The notes under the pieces were generated by a model. The model was not told where the DNA came from. It did not search any database and saw nothing but the letters and a program-made list of their open reading frames with translations. A DNA stretch of 64,000 nt, from assembly GCA_046348225.1 (NCBI GenBank), contig JAXMEQ010000013.1, positions 9,783 to 73,782 of the forward strand, given 5' to 3'. A program made the translations under genes and the position numbers. This document shows, one piece after another, positions 8,464 to 15,832 of the stretch. The stretch's first letter is position 1. Each line of letters begins with the position of its first letter. The DNA is from JAXMEQ01 sp046348225. Its GTDB lineage: Bacteria; Pseudomonadota; Gammaproteobacteria; Burkholderiales; Burkholderiaceae_C.

Positions 8464-9711
8464 TCAGGCCTTGACCTTGAACGAGTCGGCGTACTTCTTC
8501 GGGTCCTTGCCGTCCCAGACCACGCTGTCGATCAGCTTGCTGGTGCGCATCAGGTCCTTGGGCACCGGGGCCTTGGCGGCGGCTGCGGCTTCCTTGTACA
8601 GGTCGATCTGGTTGATCTGTTTGGCAATGCCCAGGTAGTCGGGGTGGTCCTTGATCAGGCCCCAGCGCTTGTGCTGCGTCAGGAACCACATGCCGTCCGA
8701 CAGATACGGCATGCTGACCGTGCCCTCGTTGTAGAACTTCATGTGGTTGGGGTCGTCCCAGGTCTTGCCCAGGCCGTTCTGGTAGCGGCCAAGGATGCGC
8801 TGGTTGATCGCGTCCACGCTGGTGTTGACGTAGCTCTTGTCGGCCACGGTCTCGGCCATCTTGTTCTTGTTCTGCAGGCCGGAATCGATCCACTTGCCGG
8901 CCTCAATGATGGCGGCCGTGACGGCGCGCGCGGTGTTGGGGTACTTCTTGACGAACTCGGCCGTGGTGCCCAGTGCCTTCTCGGGATGGTCCTTCCAGAT
9001 GTCCTGGGTGGTCACGGCGGTGACGCCAATGCCGTCGATGATCGCGCGGTGGCCCCAGGGCTCGCCCACGCAGTAGCCGTCCATGTTGCCCACGCGCATG
9101 TTGGCCACCATCTGGGGCGGCGGTACCGTGATGACCTTGGCGTCCTTCATCGGATTGATGCCATAAGTCGCCAGCCAGTAGTAGAGCCACATGGCGTGGG
9201 TGCCGGTGGGGAAGGTCTGTGCGAAGGTGTATTCGCGCTTGTCGGTGGTCATCAGCTTGGCAAGGCTTTGCCCGTCCACCGCGCCCTTTTCCGCCAGCTT
9301 CTTGCTGAGCGTGATGGCCTGGCCGTTGTGGTTCAGGTTCATCAGCACGGCCATGTCCTTCTTGGGGCCGCTGGTACCCATGTGCACGCCGTAGATCAAG
9401 CCCCACAGCACGTGGGCCATGTCCAGTTCGCCGTTGACCAGCTTGTCGCGCACGCCGGCCCACGACGCTTCCTTGGACGGCACGATCTTGACGCCGTACT
9501 TCTGGTCAATCCCCAGCACCGAGGCCATCACCACGCTGGCGCAGTCGGTCAGCGGGATGAACCCGATCTTGACTTCCTTCTTCTCGGGGGCGTCGGAGCC
9601 GGCCGCCCACACACCGTGGTGCCCCAGCGTTGAAAACAGCGCGGTGGCGCCAGCCTTCTGGATGAAATCGCGGCGCTTCGGGGCGGCGGGGCCGGGGGTC
9701 TGCTGGGTCAT
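8464..9711 (-). CDS. nrtA: Nitrate-binding protein of ABC transporter (Tat-exported)
   Basis: 415 residues. The N-terminus carries a twin-arginine type signal (KRRDFIQKAG followed by a hydrophobic stretch and a GVWAAG cleavage region), so the protein is probably folded before export to the periplasm. The mature part starts KKEVKIGFIPLTDCASVVMA, the usual opening of NrtA/CmpA-like binding proteins, with later conserved HVLWGLIYG and YCVGEPWGH segments. The ATG at 9711 is set by AGGAG 7 nt upstream. It is the first gene of the operon and lies just downstream of the two-hairpin leader and terminator, so its expression should depend on NasR. Confidence 0.94.
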   Translation of the reverse strand: MTQQTPGPAAPKRRDFIQKAGATALFSTLGHHGVWAAGSDAPEKKEVKIGFIPLTDCASVVMASVLGIDQKYGVKIVPSKEASWAGVRDKLVNGELDMAHVLWGLIYGVHMGTSGPKKDMAVLMNLNHNGQAITLSKKLAEKGAVDGQSLAKLMTTDKREYTFAQTFPTGTHAMWLYYWLATYGINPMKDAKVITVPPPQMVANMRVGNMDGYCVGEPWGHRAIIDGIGVTAVTTQDIWKDHPEKALGTTAEFVKKYPNTARAVTAAIIEAGKWIDSGLQNKNKMAETVADKSYVNTSVDAINQRILGRYQNGLGKTWDDPNHMKFYNEGTVSMPYLSDGMWFLTQHKRWGLIKDHPDYLGIAKQINQIDLYKEAAAAAKAPVPKDLMRTSKLIDSVVWDGKDPKKYADSFKVKA

Positions 9712-9735
9712 GTTCAACTCCTGATCTGGATGAGG

Positions 9736-9795
9736 GAAAAACAAAACGGCGCCCATCTTTCATCTGCGGGAAGCAGACGGAAAATGGACGCCGTT
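9736..9795 (-). terminator. Intrinsic leader terminator of the nrtA operon (attenuator)
   Basis: On the minus strand AACGGCGTCCAT (9795-9784) pairs with ATGGGCGCCGTT (9756-9745): twelve pairs including one G-U wobble, with a further inner pairing of GTCTGC and GCAGAT. The run TTTTGTTTTT follows at once. The stop-like structure ends about 25 nt before the nrtA ATG. Its 5' arm is shared with hairpin P2 of the preceding feature, so the two cannot form together. Confidence 0.88.
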
Positions 9796-9847
9796 GTCCG
9801 GTACAGGCCTTTTGAAGGGCTTGCTGCGGGGCCGCCGTTGGCCCTGC
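9786..9847 (-). promoter_or_regulatory. ANTAR-type two-hairpin antiterminator (NasR target) in the nrtA leader
   Basis: Transcribed leftward. P1 (9847-9826): arms GCAGGGCC and GGCCCCGC around loop AACGGC. P2 (9799-9786): arms GGAC and GTCC around the same loop AACGGC. Both hexaloops have A at position 1 and G at position 4, the known hallmark of ANTAR-protein RNA targets. The loop and 3' arm of P2 form the 5' arm of the intrinsic terminator. Binding of NasR to P1-P2 should therefore block terminator formation and allow transcription into nrtA, as known for the Klebsiella nasF leader. Confidence 0.88.
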
Positions 9848-9860
9848 GATACCCAAGGGT

Positions 9861-9877
9861 AAGCACTAACCGTGCCA
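9861..9877 (-). promoter_or_regulatory. Sigma-54 (RpoN) promoter of the nrtA operon
   Basis: The minus strand reads TGGCACGGTTAGTGCTT. This matches the -24/-12 consensus TGGCACG-N4-TTGC with one difference, and GG and GC are separated by exactly 10 nt. The expected start near 9851 places the P1 hairpin at the very 5' end of the transcript. Confidence 0.82.
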
Positions 9878-9938
9878 GCCGAAATGACCGTTTGACGGGT
9901 GTTTTTGGTGGTTTGGGGTTCAACGGGAACCAGCCTGG

Positions 9939-9955
9939 TGCACCACGCTGGTGCG
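9939..9955. promoter_or_regulatory. NtrC-type enhancer site 1
   Basis: TGCAC-N7-GTGCG, matching the NtrC dyad TGCAC-N7-GTGCA at 9 of 10 defined positions. It is centred about 84 bp upstream of the -12 element of the nrtA sigma-54 promoter, a normal enhancer distance. Confidence 0.72.
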
Positions 9956-9972
9956 AGCACGCAATTTGTGCG
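9956..9972. promoter_or_regulatory. NtrC-type enhancer site 2
   Basis: AGCAC-N7-GTGCG, a second GCAC-N7-GTGC dyad directly abutting site 1. Tandem dimer sites are usual for NtrC-activated sigma-54 promoters. The site lies between the nasR stop and the nrtA promoter. Confidence 0.68.
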
Positions 9973-10004
9973 GCGCAGCAAGCGCTGCCAGCCCGGGCCG
10001 GGCG

Positions 10005-11207
10005 TTACAGGTAATCGGCCATCGACAGCACGGTTTCCGCCACGTCGACGAGCCGGCGGTTCTGGCTCATGGCGGTCTGGCGCAGCATCTTGTGCGCTTC
10101 GTCCTCGGACAGCTTGCGCGTGGCCATGAGCAGGCCCTTGGCGCGCTCGACCAGCTTGCGCTCGTTCAGCGCTGCGCGCACCGTCTCCAATTCGTCGCTC
10201 ATGGCCTGCAGGCGCTGCGCCTGCTCCTGCACCATGCCCAGGATGGAGCGCTCGAGCTGCGGGCCATAGCCGGGGGGCGTGTCGGCGCCGCTTTCGCGCG
10301 ACAGGGTGTCCAGGAACACCTGCTGGTCGTGCAGTTCGGCCCGGGCCTTGGCGATCTTGCGCTCGCACAGGCTCCGCAGGCTGGCTGCCAGCAACTCCTC
10401 GACCGATTTCATGGCGTCGATGCGCAGGGTGCAGCTGTCAAACCAGGTCTGGCTCAGGTTGCGGTCCAGCGCCCCGCCGTCCGGACCGCAACCGATCCGG
10501 CGCAGCCGTTCGATCTCGGCCGGGGCGGCGCCCGACTGCGCCGCCAGCCAGGCCTGCACGATGGCCGGCTCGGAGCAGTCGCGAAACACCTGGAAGCAGC
10601 GCTCCTGCTGCTCCACCAGGTGCAGCCACTGCTGGCGCGTGGAGGGCTCGGTGTGGCCTGAAGCGAACGCGGCCGAGCCGAACGCGCGCTCCTGACCGGC
10701 AAATTCCTTACCCTGCATGAAATTGAACATGGCCACCAGGGCGCGCGAAATCTCGGGGTCGCCGGCGCTGTCGGCGGCCTCAAACACCACGGCCAGCAAG
10801 CCGGCAATCAGGCGCACGAACGCGCTGGTGGCCTCGGCCGGGCTGAGCCGGAGCTGGTCTACCTGGAGGCGCACGGCCGGCACGCCGTCCAGCGCGTGCA
10901 GTACCCAGGCAATCCGGCTGAACAGTCGCGCCCCATGGCCCCCGCGCTGCGGACCGGTGTCGAGCTGGTCAAAGCGCTGGCGCACCGCCTGTTCGAGCTG
11001 CAGGCATTCGGCCAGCTGCAGGCGCCGGGCCTCGGCCAGCCGGGCGCCGCCCGACGCGAGGTACACGTTGGACAGCCCCCGCTCCCGTTGCAGGCCGTGG
11101 ATCAGCCGCGCAATCACCCCCACCAGCTCGCTGGTGAGCGCAAGCTGCTCCAGCTCGCCGATTTCGCACTGGCACGCCGCCACGAGAAAATTGAGTCCTG
11201 ATTTCAT
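10005..11207 (-). CDS. nasR: Nitrate/nitrite-responsive ANTAR antiterminator
   Basis: 400 residues. The N-terminal two thirds fit the NIT nitrate-sensing domain, starting with LIHGLQRERGLSNVYLASGG near residue 35. A coiled region (QLERSILGMVQEQAQRL) leads into a C-terminal ANTAR RNA-binding domain with ERAKGLLMATRKLSEDEAH and RRLVDVAETVL. Known family role: with nitrate or nitrite bound, it binds a two-hairpin leader RNA and prevents termination. Exactly such a leader precedes nrtA, 210 nt downstream. I chose the ATG at 11207; upstream reading continues into the tsaD region and is not family-like. A sigma-54-like promoter lies about 30 bp upstream. Confidence 0.93.
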   Translation of the reverse strand: MKSGLNFLVAACQCEIGELEQLALTSELVGVIARLIHGLQRERGLSNVYLASGGARLAEARRLQLAECLQLEQAVRQRFDQLDTGPQRGGHGARLFSRIAWVLHALDGVPAVRLQVDQLRLSPAEATSAFVRLIAGLLAVVFEAADSAGDPEISRALVAMFNFMQGKEFAGQERAFGSAAFASGHTEPSTRQQWLHLVEQQERCFQVFRDCSEPAIVQAWLAAQSGAAPAEIERLRRIGCGPDGGALDRNLSQTWFDSCTLRIDAMKSVEELLAASLRSLCERKIAKARAELHDQQVFLDTLSRESGADTPPGYGPQLERSILGMVQEQAQRLQAMSDELETVRAALNERKLVERAKGLLMATRKLSEDEAHKMLRQTAMSQNRRLVDVAETVLSMADYL

Positions 11208-11238
11208 GCTGCCCCGGTGTTCCCCCTTGGAGCATGGC

Positions 11239-11253
11239 AGCAACATCCGTGCC
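11239..11253 (-). promoter_or_regulatory. Sigma-54-like promoter for nasR
   Basis: The minus strand reads GGCACGGATGTTGCT, an exact match to the GGCACG-N4-TTGCT core with the required GG-N10-GC spacing. The expected start (about 11228) gives a leader of about 20 nt before the nasR ATG. The site sits in the 66-bp divergent gap between nasR and tsaD. No NtrC dyad was found nearby. Confidence 0.62.
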
Positions 11254-11273
11254 GCCCGCCTACACTCGCTGCC

Positions 11274-12305
11274 ATGCTTGTGCTTGGAATTGAATCGTCC
11301 TGTGACGAAACCGGCGTGGCGCTGGTCGAGGCGACGGGCGCGACCGTGCCCGCATTGCGGGCTCATGCGTTGCACAGCCAGATCGACATGCACCAGGCCT
11401 ACGGCGGGGTGGTGCCGGAGCTGGCCAGCCGCGACCACATCCGCCGCGTGCTTCCGCTGGCGCGACAGGTCCTGGGTGAAGCGGGGCGAGCGCTCGCTGA
11501 CATCGACGTGGTGGCCTACACGCGGGGACCCGGTCTGGCCGGCGCGCTGCTGGTGGGCGCCGGCGTGGCCAGTGCGCTCGGCGCAGCGCTGGGCCGGCCG
11601 GTGCTGGGGGTGCATCACCTCGAAGGGCATTTGTTGTCGCCGTTTCTCAGTGCGGACCCGCCGCAGTTTCCCTTTGTGGCCCTGCTGGTCTCGGGCGGGC
11701 ACACCCAGTTGATGCAGGTCGAAGGGGTGGGCCGGTACCAGTTGCTGGGTGAAACCATCGACGACGCGGCAGGCGAGGCGTTTGACAAGTCGGCCAAGCT
11801 CATGGGCCTGGGTTATCCCGGCGGCCCGGCGCTGTCGCGGCTTGCGCAGCAGGGCGATGCGGCCGCCTTCAAGCTGCCGCGCCCGCTGCTGCACAGCGGC
11901 AACATGGACTTTTCCTTCGCCGGGCTCAAGACCGCCGTCCTGACGCAGGCCCGAAAGCTCGGTGATGAACTGGAGACACGCAAAGCCGACCTCGCGGCAT
12001 CGACGCAGGCGGCGATTGTGGAAGTGCTGCTGAAGAAGTCACTCGCCGCGCTGGAGGCGACAGGCCTGAAGCGGCTGGTGGTGGCTGGCGGTGTGGGCGC
12101 CAACCGGTTGCTGCGCGAGCAACTCAATGACGCCTGCGCGCGGCGCGGCGTGCGCGTGCACTATCCGGAGCTGCACCTGTGCACCGACAACGGCGCCATG
12201 ATCGCCATGGCGGCCGCGATGCGGCTGCAAACCGGCGCGCAAACGGCCAGCCGGGCCTACGCCTTCGACGTGAAGCCCCGCTGGCCGCTGGCAGAAATTA
12301 CCTGA
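11274..12305 (+). CDS. tsaD: tRNA N6-adenosine threonylcarbamoyltransferase
   Basis: 343 residues; cytoplasmic enzyme that transfers the threonylcarbamoyl group to A37 of ANN-decoding tRNAs together with TsaB/TsaE. It starts MLVLGIESSCDETGVALV. The metal-binding motif H115-L-E-G-H119 is in GVHHLEGHLL, and FVALLVSGGHTQL and the C-terminal NGAMIAMAA are standard. The ATG at 11274 gives normal family length; extending to 11217 would add unrelated residues. It is divergent from nasR and its last 8 bp overlap the converging hsp20 gene. Confidence 0.97.
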   Translation: MLVLGIESSCDETGVALVEATGATVPALRAHALHSQIDMHQAYGGVVPELASRDHIRRVLPLARQVLGEAGRALADIDVVAYTRGPGLAGALLVGAGVASALGAALGRPVLGVHHLEGHLLSPFLSADPPQFPFVALLVSGGHTQLMQVEGVGRYQLLGETIDDAAGEAFDKSAKLMGLGYPGGPALSRLAQQGDAAAFKLPRPLLHSGNMDFSFAGLKTAVLTQARKLGDELETRKADLAASTQAAIVEVLLKKSLAALEATGLKRLVVAGGVGANRLLREQLNDACARRGVRVHYPELHLCTDNGAMIAMAAAMRLQTGAQTASRAYAFDVKPRWPLAEIT

Positions 12306-12678
12306 TTTCCAGCTGCGTCACGGTGCTGGGCGGCACCAGCTTCGCCAGCGTGAGCGTGAGCACGCCGTGTTCGAGTTTTGCCGCGCTGGCGGCCACGTCG
12401 ATGTCTTGCGGCAGTTCCCAGGCGGCCTTGTACTGGCGCTTGGCGTCAGCCTTGGTCTCGACGCGAACCACGCTGCCTTCAATGCCGATGGCCAGGTCTT
12501 CGCGGGCCACACCCGGCACGTCCAGGGTGAGCGTCCAGACCTTGTCGTCCTGGGCCACTTGCACGCCGGGCTGCGGGGCGGTGAAGAACGCGTCATTGAT
12601 GAAGCGCTCGAAATTGCGGTCAAAAGAACGGAACGCCGGGGAAACGGCGCGGGTGCGAACAACAGGTGCGAAAAACAT
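12298..12678 (-). CDS. Small heat-shock protein (Hsp20 family)
   Basis: 126 residues. An alpha-crystallin domain spans about 38-120: VQVAQDDKVWTLTLDVPGV, LAIGIEGSVVRVETK, LPQDIDVAASAAKLEHGVLTLTL. This is an ATP-independent holdase that binds unfolding proteins. The C-terminal tail is short, and a classical I-x-I motif is not obvious. AAGGAG precedes the ATG. The 3' end overlaps tsaD by 8 bp on the opposite strand. It is divergent from the solute-binding protein gene. Confidence 0.9.
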   Translation of the reverse strand: MFFAPVVRTRAVSPAFRSFDRNFERFINDAFFTAPQPGVQVAQDDKVWTLTLDVPGVAREDLAIGIEGSVVRVETKADAKRQYKAAWELPQDIDVAASAAKLEHGVLTLTLAKLVPPSTVTQLEIR

Positions 12679-12817
12679 GATGACTCCTTGTCAATAAATG
12701 GGACTCCGTTGGCAGGTTTTGCGTACAACTTGTGTCCTACACTGCGCGGCGTTTCAACATGCCTGCCGCGTGCTTCCCATCTGTGCGCCGGTGGCTTCTT
12801 TTCAAGGGAATCCAGCA

Positions 12818-14077
12818 ATGAAAAAGGGCATCTCGCGGGTCTTGAAATGGCTGTGGCTGGCGCTATTTGTGCCGGCCGTGGCGCTGGCCCAGGCGCCGGT
12901 CAAGCTGGCCATGATCGAGGGCCTGAGTGGCGGCAATGCCAATGGCGGCGAAGCCGTGTTCCGCAACCTGGTCTGGGCGCTGGAACGTGTCAACGAGCGC
13001 GGCGGCGTCAGGCTGCCCGGCGGGGCGCGGCGGCTGGTGCTGGAGCGTTACGACAGCAAGGGCCAGATCGAGGAGGCGCTGTCGCTGTTGCGCGCGGCCA
13101 TCGACGACGGGGCGCAGTTCATCCTGCAGGGCAACTCGTCCGCCGTGACCGCCGCGCTGATCGAGGCGGTCAACAAGCACAACGAGCGTGAGCCGCAGCG
13201 CCGCGTGGTGCTGCTCAACTACTCGGCGGTAGACCCGATCCTGACGAACGAGAAGTGCAGCTTCTGGCACTTCCGCTTTGATGCACATGCCGACATGCGC
13301 ATGGCCGCGCTGATGACCGTGCTCAAGGACGACCGGAGCATCCGCTCGGTTTACCTGATCGGGCAGGACTACAGCTTTGGCCAGGCGGTGCTGCGCGAGG
13401 CGCGGCGCCAGCTGGGTGCGCAGCGACCCGACATCCAGATCGTGGGCGACGAGCTGCACCCGCTGCTGCGCATCAAGGACTTTGCGCCCTACGCCACGAA
13501 GATCAAGGCCAGTGGGGCCGACGCTGTGATCACGGGCAACTTCAGCAATGACCTGACGCTGCTGGTCAAGGCGGCGAAAGAAGTGGGCTTTGAAGGCAAG
13601 TTCTACACCTTCTATGGCAACGCACTGGGGGCGCCTGCCGCGATGGGTGAAGCCGGCATTGGGCGGGTGCTGGCCGTGGCCGACTGGCTGCCCAACGTGC
13701 CCACGGGCGCCAGCGAGGCGTTCTACCAGGCGTTCCGTGCGCGTTACCCGAAACCGGCAGACGACTACGTGCACCTGCGCATGCAGCTGCTGGTCGAGGC
13801 GCTGGCGCAAGCCATCGAGCGGGCGGGCAGCACCGAGGCCAAGCCCGTGGCGCAGGCGCTGGAGCGGGCCAATGTGTCCATGGCGGGGCAGGGCGGCACC
13901 ATGCGTGCGGCCGACCACCAGTTCCAGCAACCGCTGGTGGTGGGTGTGATGGACCGGCAGGGGGCGCCCGGCGTGAAGTTTGACGTCGAGGGCTCGGGCT
14001 ATGGCTTTCGCGTGGTGCGTGCGATCCCGGCGGCGCAGGCGCAGCAGCCGCACGCCTGCACGATGGCGCGCCCCTAG
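12818..14077 (+). CDS. ABC transporter solute-binding protein, branched-chain amino acid type
   Basis: 419 residues with a cleavable Sec signal (MKKGISRVLKWLW...ALAQA), then a periplasmic-binding-protein fold of the LivK/Peripla_BP_6 kind (VKLAMIEGLSGGNANGGEAVFRNLVW; RSVYLIGQDYSFGQAVL; DADAVITGNFSNDLTLLVKA-like segments). The ligand cannot be told; family members bind branched-chain amino acids, amides, urea or aromatic compounds. No permease or ATPase genes are adjacent, so it is an orphan component. The ATG at 12818 has AAGGGA upstream; longer reading from 12698 does not look like a signal peptide. Confidence 0.82.
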   Translation: MKKGISRVLKWLWLALFVPAVALAQAPVKLAMIEGLSGGNANGGEAVFRNLVWALERVNERGGVRLPGGARRLVLERYDSKGQIEEALSLLRAAIDDGAQFILQGNSSAVTAALIEAVNKHNEREPQRRVVLLNYSAVDPILTNEKCSFWHFRFDAHADMRMAALMTVLKDDRSIRSVYLIGQDYSFGQAVLREARRQLGAQRPDIQIVGDELHPLLRIKDFAPYATKIKASGADAVITGNFSNDLTLLVKAAKEVGFEGKFYTFYGNALGAPAAMGEAGIGRVLAVADWLPNVPTGASEAFYQAFRARYPKPADDYVHLRMQLLVEALAQAIERAGSTEAKPVAQALERANVSMAGQGGTMRAADHQFQQPLVVGVMDRQGAPGVKFDVEGSGYGFRVVRAIPAAQAQQPHACTMARP

Positions 14078-14098
14078 GCGCGACGGGATAATCGGGCG

Positions 14099-15262
14099 AT
14101 GCGCCAAGCCATCCAGAACCTCGAAGAATCGAAAATCCGTGAAGTGGCCAACGCCGGCATGGGGCGCACCGACGTGCTGGCCTTCTGGTTTGGCGAGAGC
14201 GATGAGGTCACGCCCGGTTTCATCCGCGAGGCGGCGATCAACTCCCTCCAGAAGGGCGAGACCTTCTACTCCCACAACCTGGGCTTGCCCGAGCTGCGGG
14301 CGGCGATCGCTGCCTACATGAGCCGCCTGCACGGCCCGGTGGCGTCTGACCGCATCGCCGTGACCTCGGGCGGCGTCAACGCGCTGATGCTGGCCATGCA
14401 GGCGCTGGTGGACGCGGGCGACGAAGTGGTCGCCGTCACGCCGGTCTGGCCCAACCTGACGGCGCAGCCGCTGATTCTGGGGGCCCGGCTCAGGACGGTA
14501 TCGCTGCAACCCCGGGCTGGCGCCTGGACGCTGGACCTGCCCGACCTGCTGGCGGCGGTGACGCCCGCCACCCGGCTGCTGGTGCTGAACGCCCCCAACA
14601 ACCCCACCGGCTGGACCCTGACGCGCGCCGAGCAGCAGGCCATCCTCGCGCATTGCCGCCAGACCGGAACATGGATTCTGGCCGACGAGGTGTACGAACG
14701 GCTGTTCTACGAAGCGAGCCCCAATGGCTGCGCGCCGAGCTTCCTGGACCTGGCCGAACCCGAGGACCGGCTGGTGGTGGTGCACAGTTTTTCCAAGAGC
14801 TTTCTCATGACGGGCTGGCGCCTGGGCTGGCTGGTGATGCCGCCAAGCCTGACGCCGCACATGGGCAAGCTGGTGGAGTTCAATACCTCCTGCGCCAGCG
14901 TGTTCACCCAGCGTGCCGGCGTTGTGGCGGTCCAGCGGACCGATGAGGTCACGCCGGGTGTGGTGGCCCATCTCAAAGCCTGCCGCGACACGCTGGTGCC
15001 GCTGCTGCAGGCCCTGCCTGGCGTGCAGGTGGCGCCCGCCCCGGGCGGGATGTACGCCTTTTTCCGGCTCGAAGGCCAGCCCGATGCCCTGGCCACCGCC
15101 AAACGCCTGGTCGCCGAAGCCGGCCTGGGCCTGGCCCCCGGCAACGCGTTTGCGCCCGAGGCGCAAGGCTGGCTGCGCTGGTGCTTTGCGTCGAAAGACC
15201 TGGCCAGGCTGGTGCAGGGCGTGGATCGGCTGGAATCCTGGCTGGCCACCCAGGCAGCCTGA
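14099..15262 (+). CDS. Pyridoxal-phosphate aminotransferase, class I/II
   Basis: 387 residues, fold type I. The cofactor lysine is in VHSFSKSFLMTGWRLGW. The substrate/cofactor segments LVLNAPNNPTGW and ILADEVYERLFY and the C-terminal GWLRWCFASK arginine region are also present. It resembles aspartate/aromatic-type aminotransferases, but the amino donor and acceptor are not readable. It lies 21 bp after the solute-binding protein gene, so co-transcription is possible. The rpsO promoter follows. Confidence 0.88.
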   Translation: MRQAIQNLEESKIREVANAGMGRTDVLAFWFGESDEVTPGFIREAAINSLQKGETFYSHNLGLPELRAAIAAYMSRLHGPVASDRIAVTSGGVNALMLAMQALVDAGDEVVAVTPVWPNLTAQPLILGARLRTVSLQPRAGAWTLDLPDLLAAVTPATRLLVLNAPNNPTGWTLTRAEQQAILAHCRQTGTWILADEVYERLFYEASPNGCAPSFLDLAEPEDRLVVVHSFSKSFLMTGWRLGWLVMPPSLTPHMGKLVEFNTSCASVFTQRAGVVAVQRTDEVTPGVVAHLKACRDTLVPLLQALPGVQVAPAPGGMYAFFRLEGQPDALATAKRLVAEAGLGLAPGNAFAPEAQGWLRWCFASKDLARLVQGVDRLESWLATQAA

Positions 15263-15277
15263 ATCCGTCGCCCGGGC

Positions 15278-15283
15278 TATAAT
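15278..15283 (+). promoter_or_regulatory. Likely -10 element of the rpsO-pnp promoter
   Basis: A perfect TATAAT hexamer about 85 bp before the rpsO ATG, in otherwise GC-rich DNA. No good -35 match stands at 17 bp, so this is a -10-only call. Confidence 0.5.
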
Positions 15284-15367
15284 CCTAGCGTTTTGCATTC
15301 CGCAGAACGCACGTTGGGGCGCAGTTCCAGCCCCCAACGCAAGTCAAAAACCCATTCAGGAATTGAT

Positions 15368-15631
15368 ATGACCGCTTTGAACAAGGCCGAAGTCGTAAAG
15401 GCCAACGCGCGCAGCGCCACCGACACGGGCAGCCCCGAAGTGCAGGTTGCACTGCTGACCGCCCGCATCAACGAACTCACCCCGCACTTCAAGACGCACG
15501 CCAAGGACCACCACGGCCGCCGTGGCCTGCTGCGCATGGTGAACCGTCGCAAGAGCCTGCTGTCCTACCTCAAGGACAAGGACGCCGAACGCTACACCGC
15601 GCTGATCGCCAAGCTGGGCCTGCGCAAGTAA
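15368..15631 (+). CDS. rpsO: 30S ribosomal protein S15
   Basis: 87 residues, the usual S15 size. Signature stretches DTGSPEVQVALLTARI, HFKTHAKDHHGRRGLL and VNRRKSLLSYL are all present. It binds 16S rRNA in the small-subunit platform. The ATG at 15368 is preceded by AGGA; a longer upstream reading would include the promoter leader. It is followed by a strong terminator-like hairpin and then pnp, the common bacterial order. Confidence 0.98.
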   Translation: MTALNKAEVVKANARSATDTGSPEVQVALLTARINELTPHFKTHAKDHHGRRGLLRMVNRRKSLLSYLKDKDAERYTALIAKLGLRK

Positions 15632-15649
15632 ACAGGATTGAATGACAAG

Positions 15650-15686
15650 GCGCCTGAGTTAGTTCATCGCTAGCTCAGGCGCTTTG
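15650..15686 (+). terminator. Intrinsic terminator-like hairpin after rpsO
   Basis: GCGCCTGAGTTAG pairs with CTAGCTCAGGCGC over 13 pairs (one G-U wobble) around a 7-nt loop, then TTT. The U-run is short, so partial read-through into pnp is likely, as in other rpsO-pnp operons. Confidence 0.75.
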
Positions 15687-15721
15687 CACTTCGGAGACGG
15701 CCAGACGGATACGCGCTGTGT

Positions 15722-15757
15722 CATTCCACAAGCCACCGGGCGGTGTTTTATGGAATG
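15722..15757 (+). promoter_or_regulatory. Stem-loop in the pnp leader
   Basis: CATTCCA pairs with TGGAATG, enclosing an inner CACC/GGTG stem. In E. coli a leader hairpin of pnp mRNA is cut by RNase III and mediates PNPase autoregulation; a similar role here is inference from position and shape only. Confidence 0.5.
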
Positions 15758-15832
15758 GCATCGTGTTCAGACCGCCAGCCTCCGGGCCCCGGGTGCAGCC
15801 TCATGCACCCCACAACCCAAGGAGCAACGAAC

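Noticed and set aside
9973..10004. Hairpins just after the nasR stop as a terminator
   Set aside because: GC-rich stems are there but no U-run follows, so intrinsic termination is not supported.
10438..10629. Small open frames inside nasR on both strands
   Set aside because: Ala/Gly/Arg-rich shadows without ribosome sites or conserved motifs.
12679..12817. Sigma-32 promoter before hsp20
   Set aside because: A CCCATTTA-like -10 exists, but no -35 stands at a proper distance.
12863..15337. Minus-strand open frame of about 820 codons
   Set aside because: It spans two real plus-strand genes and the gap between them, and shows no family motif.
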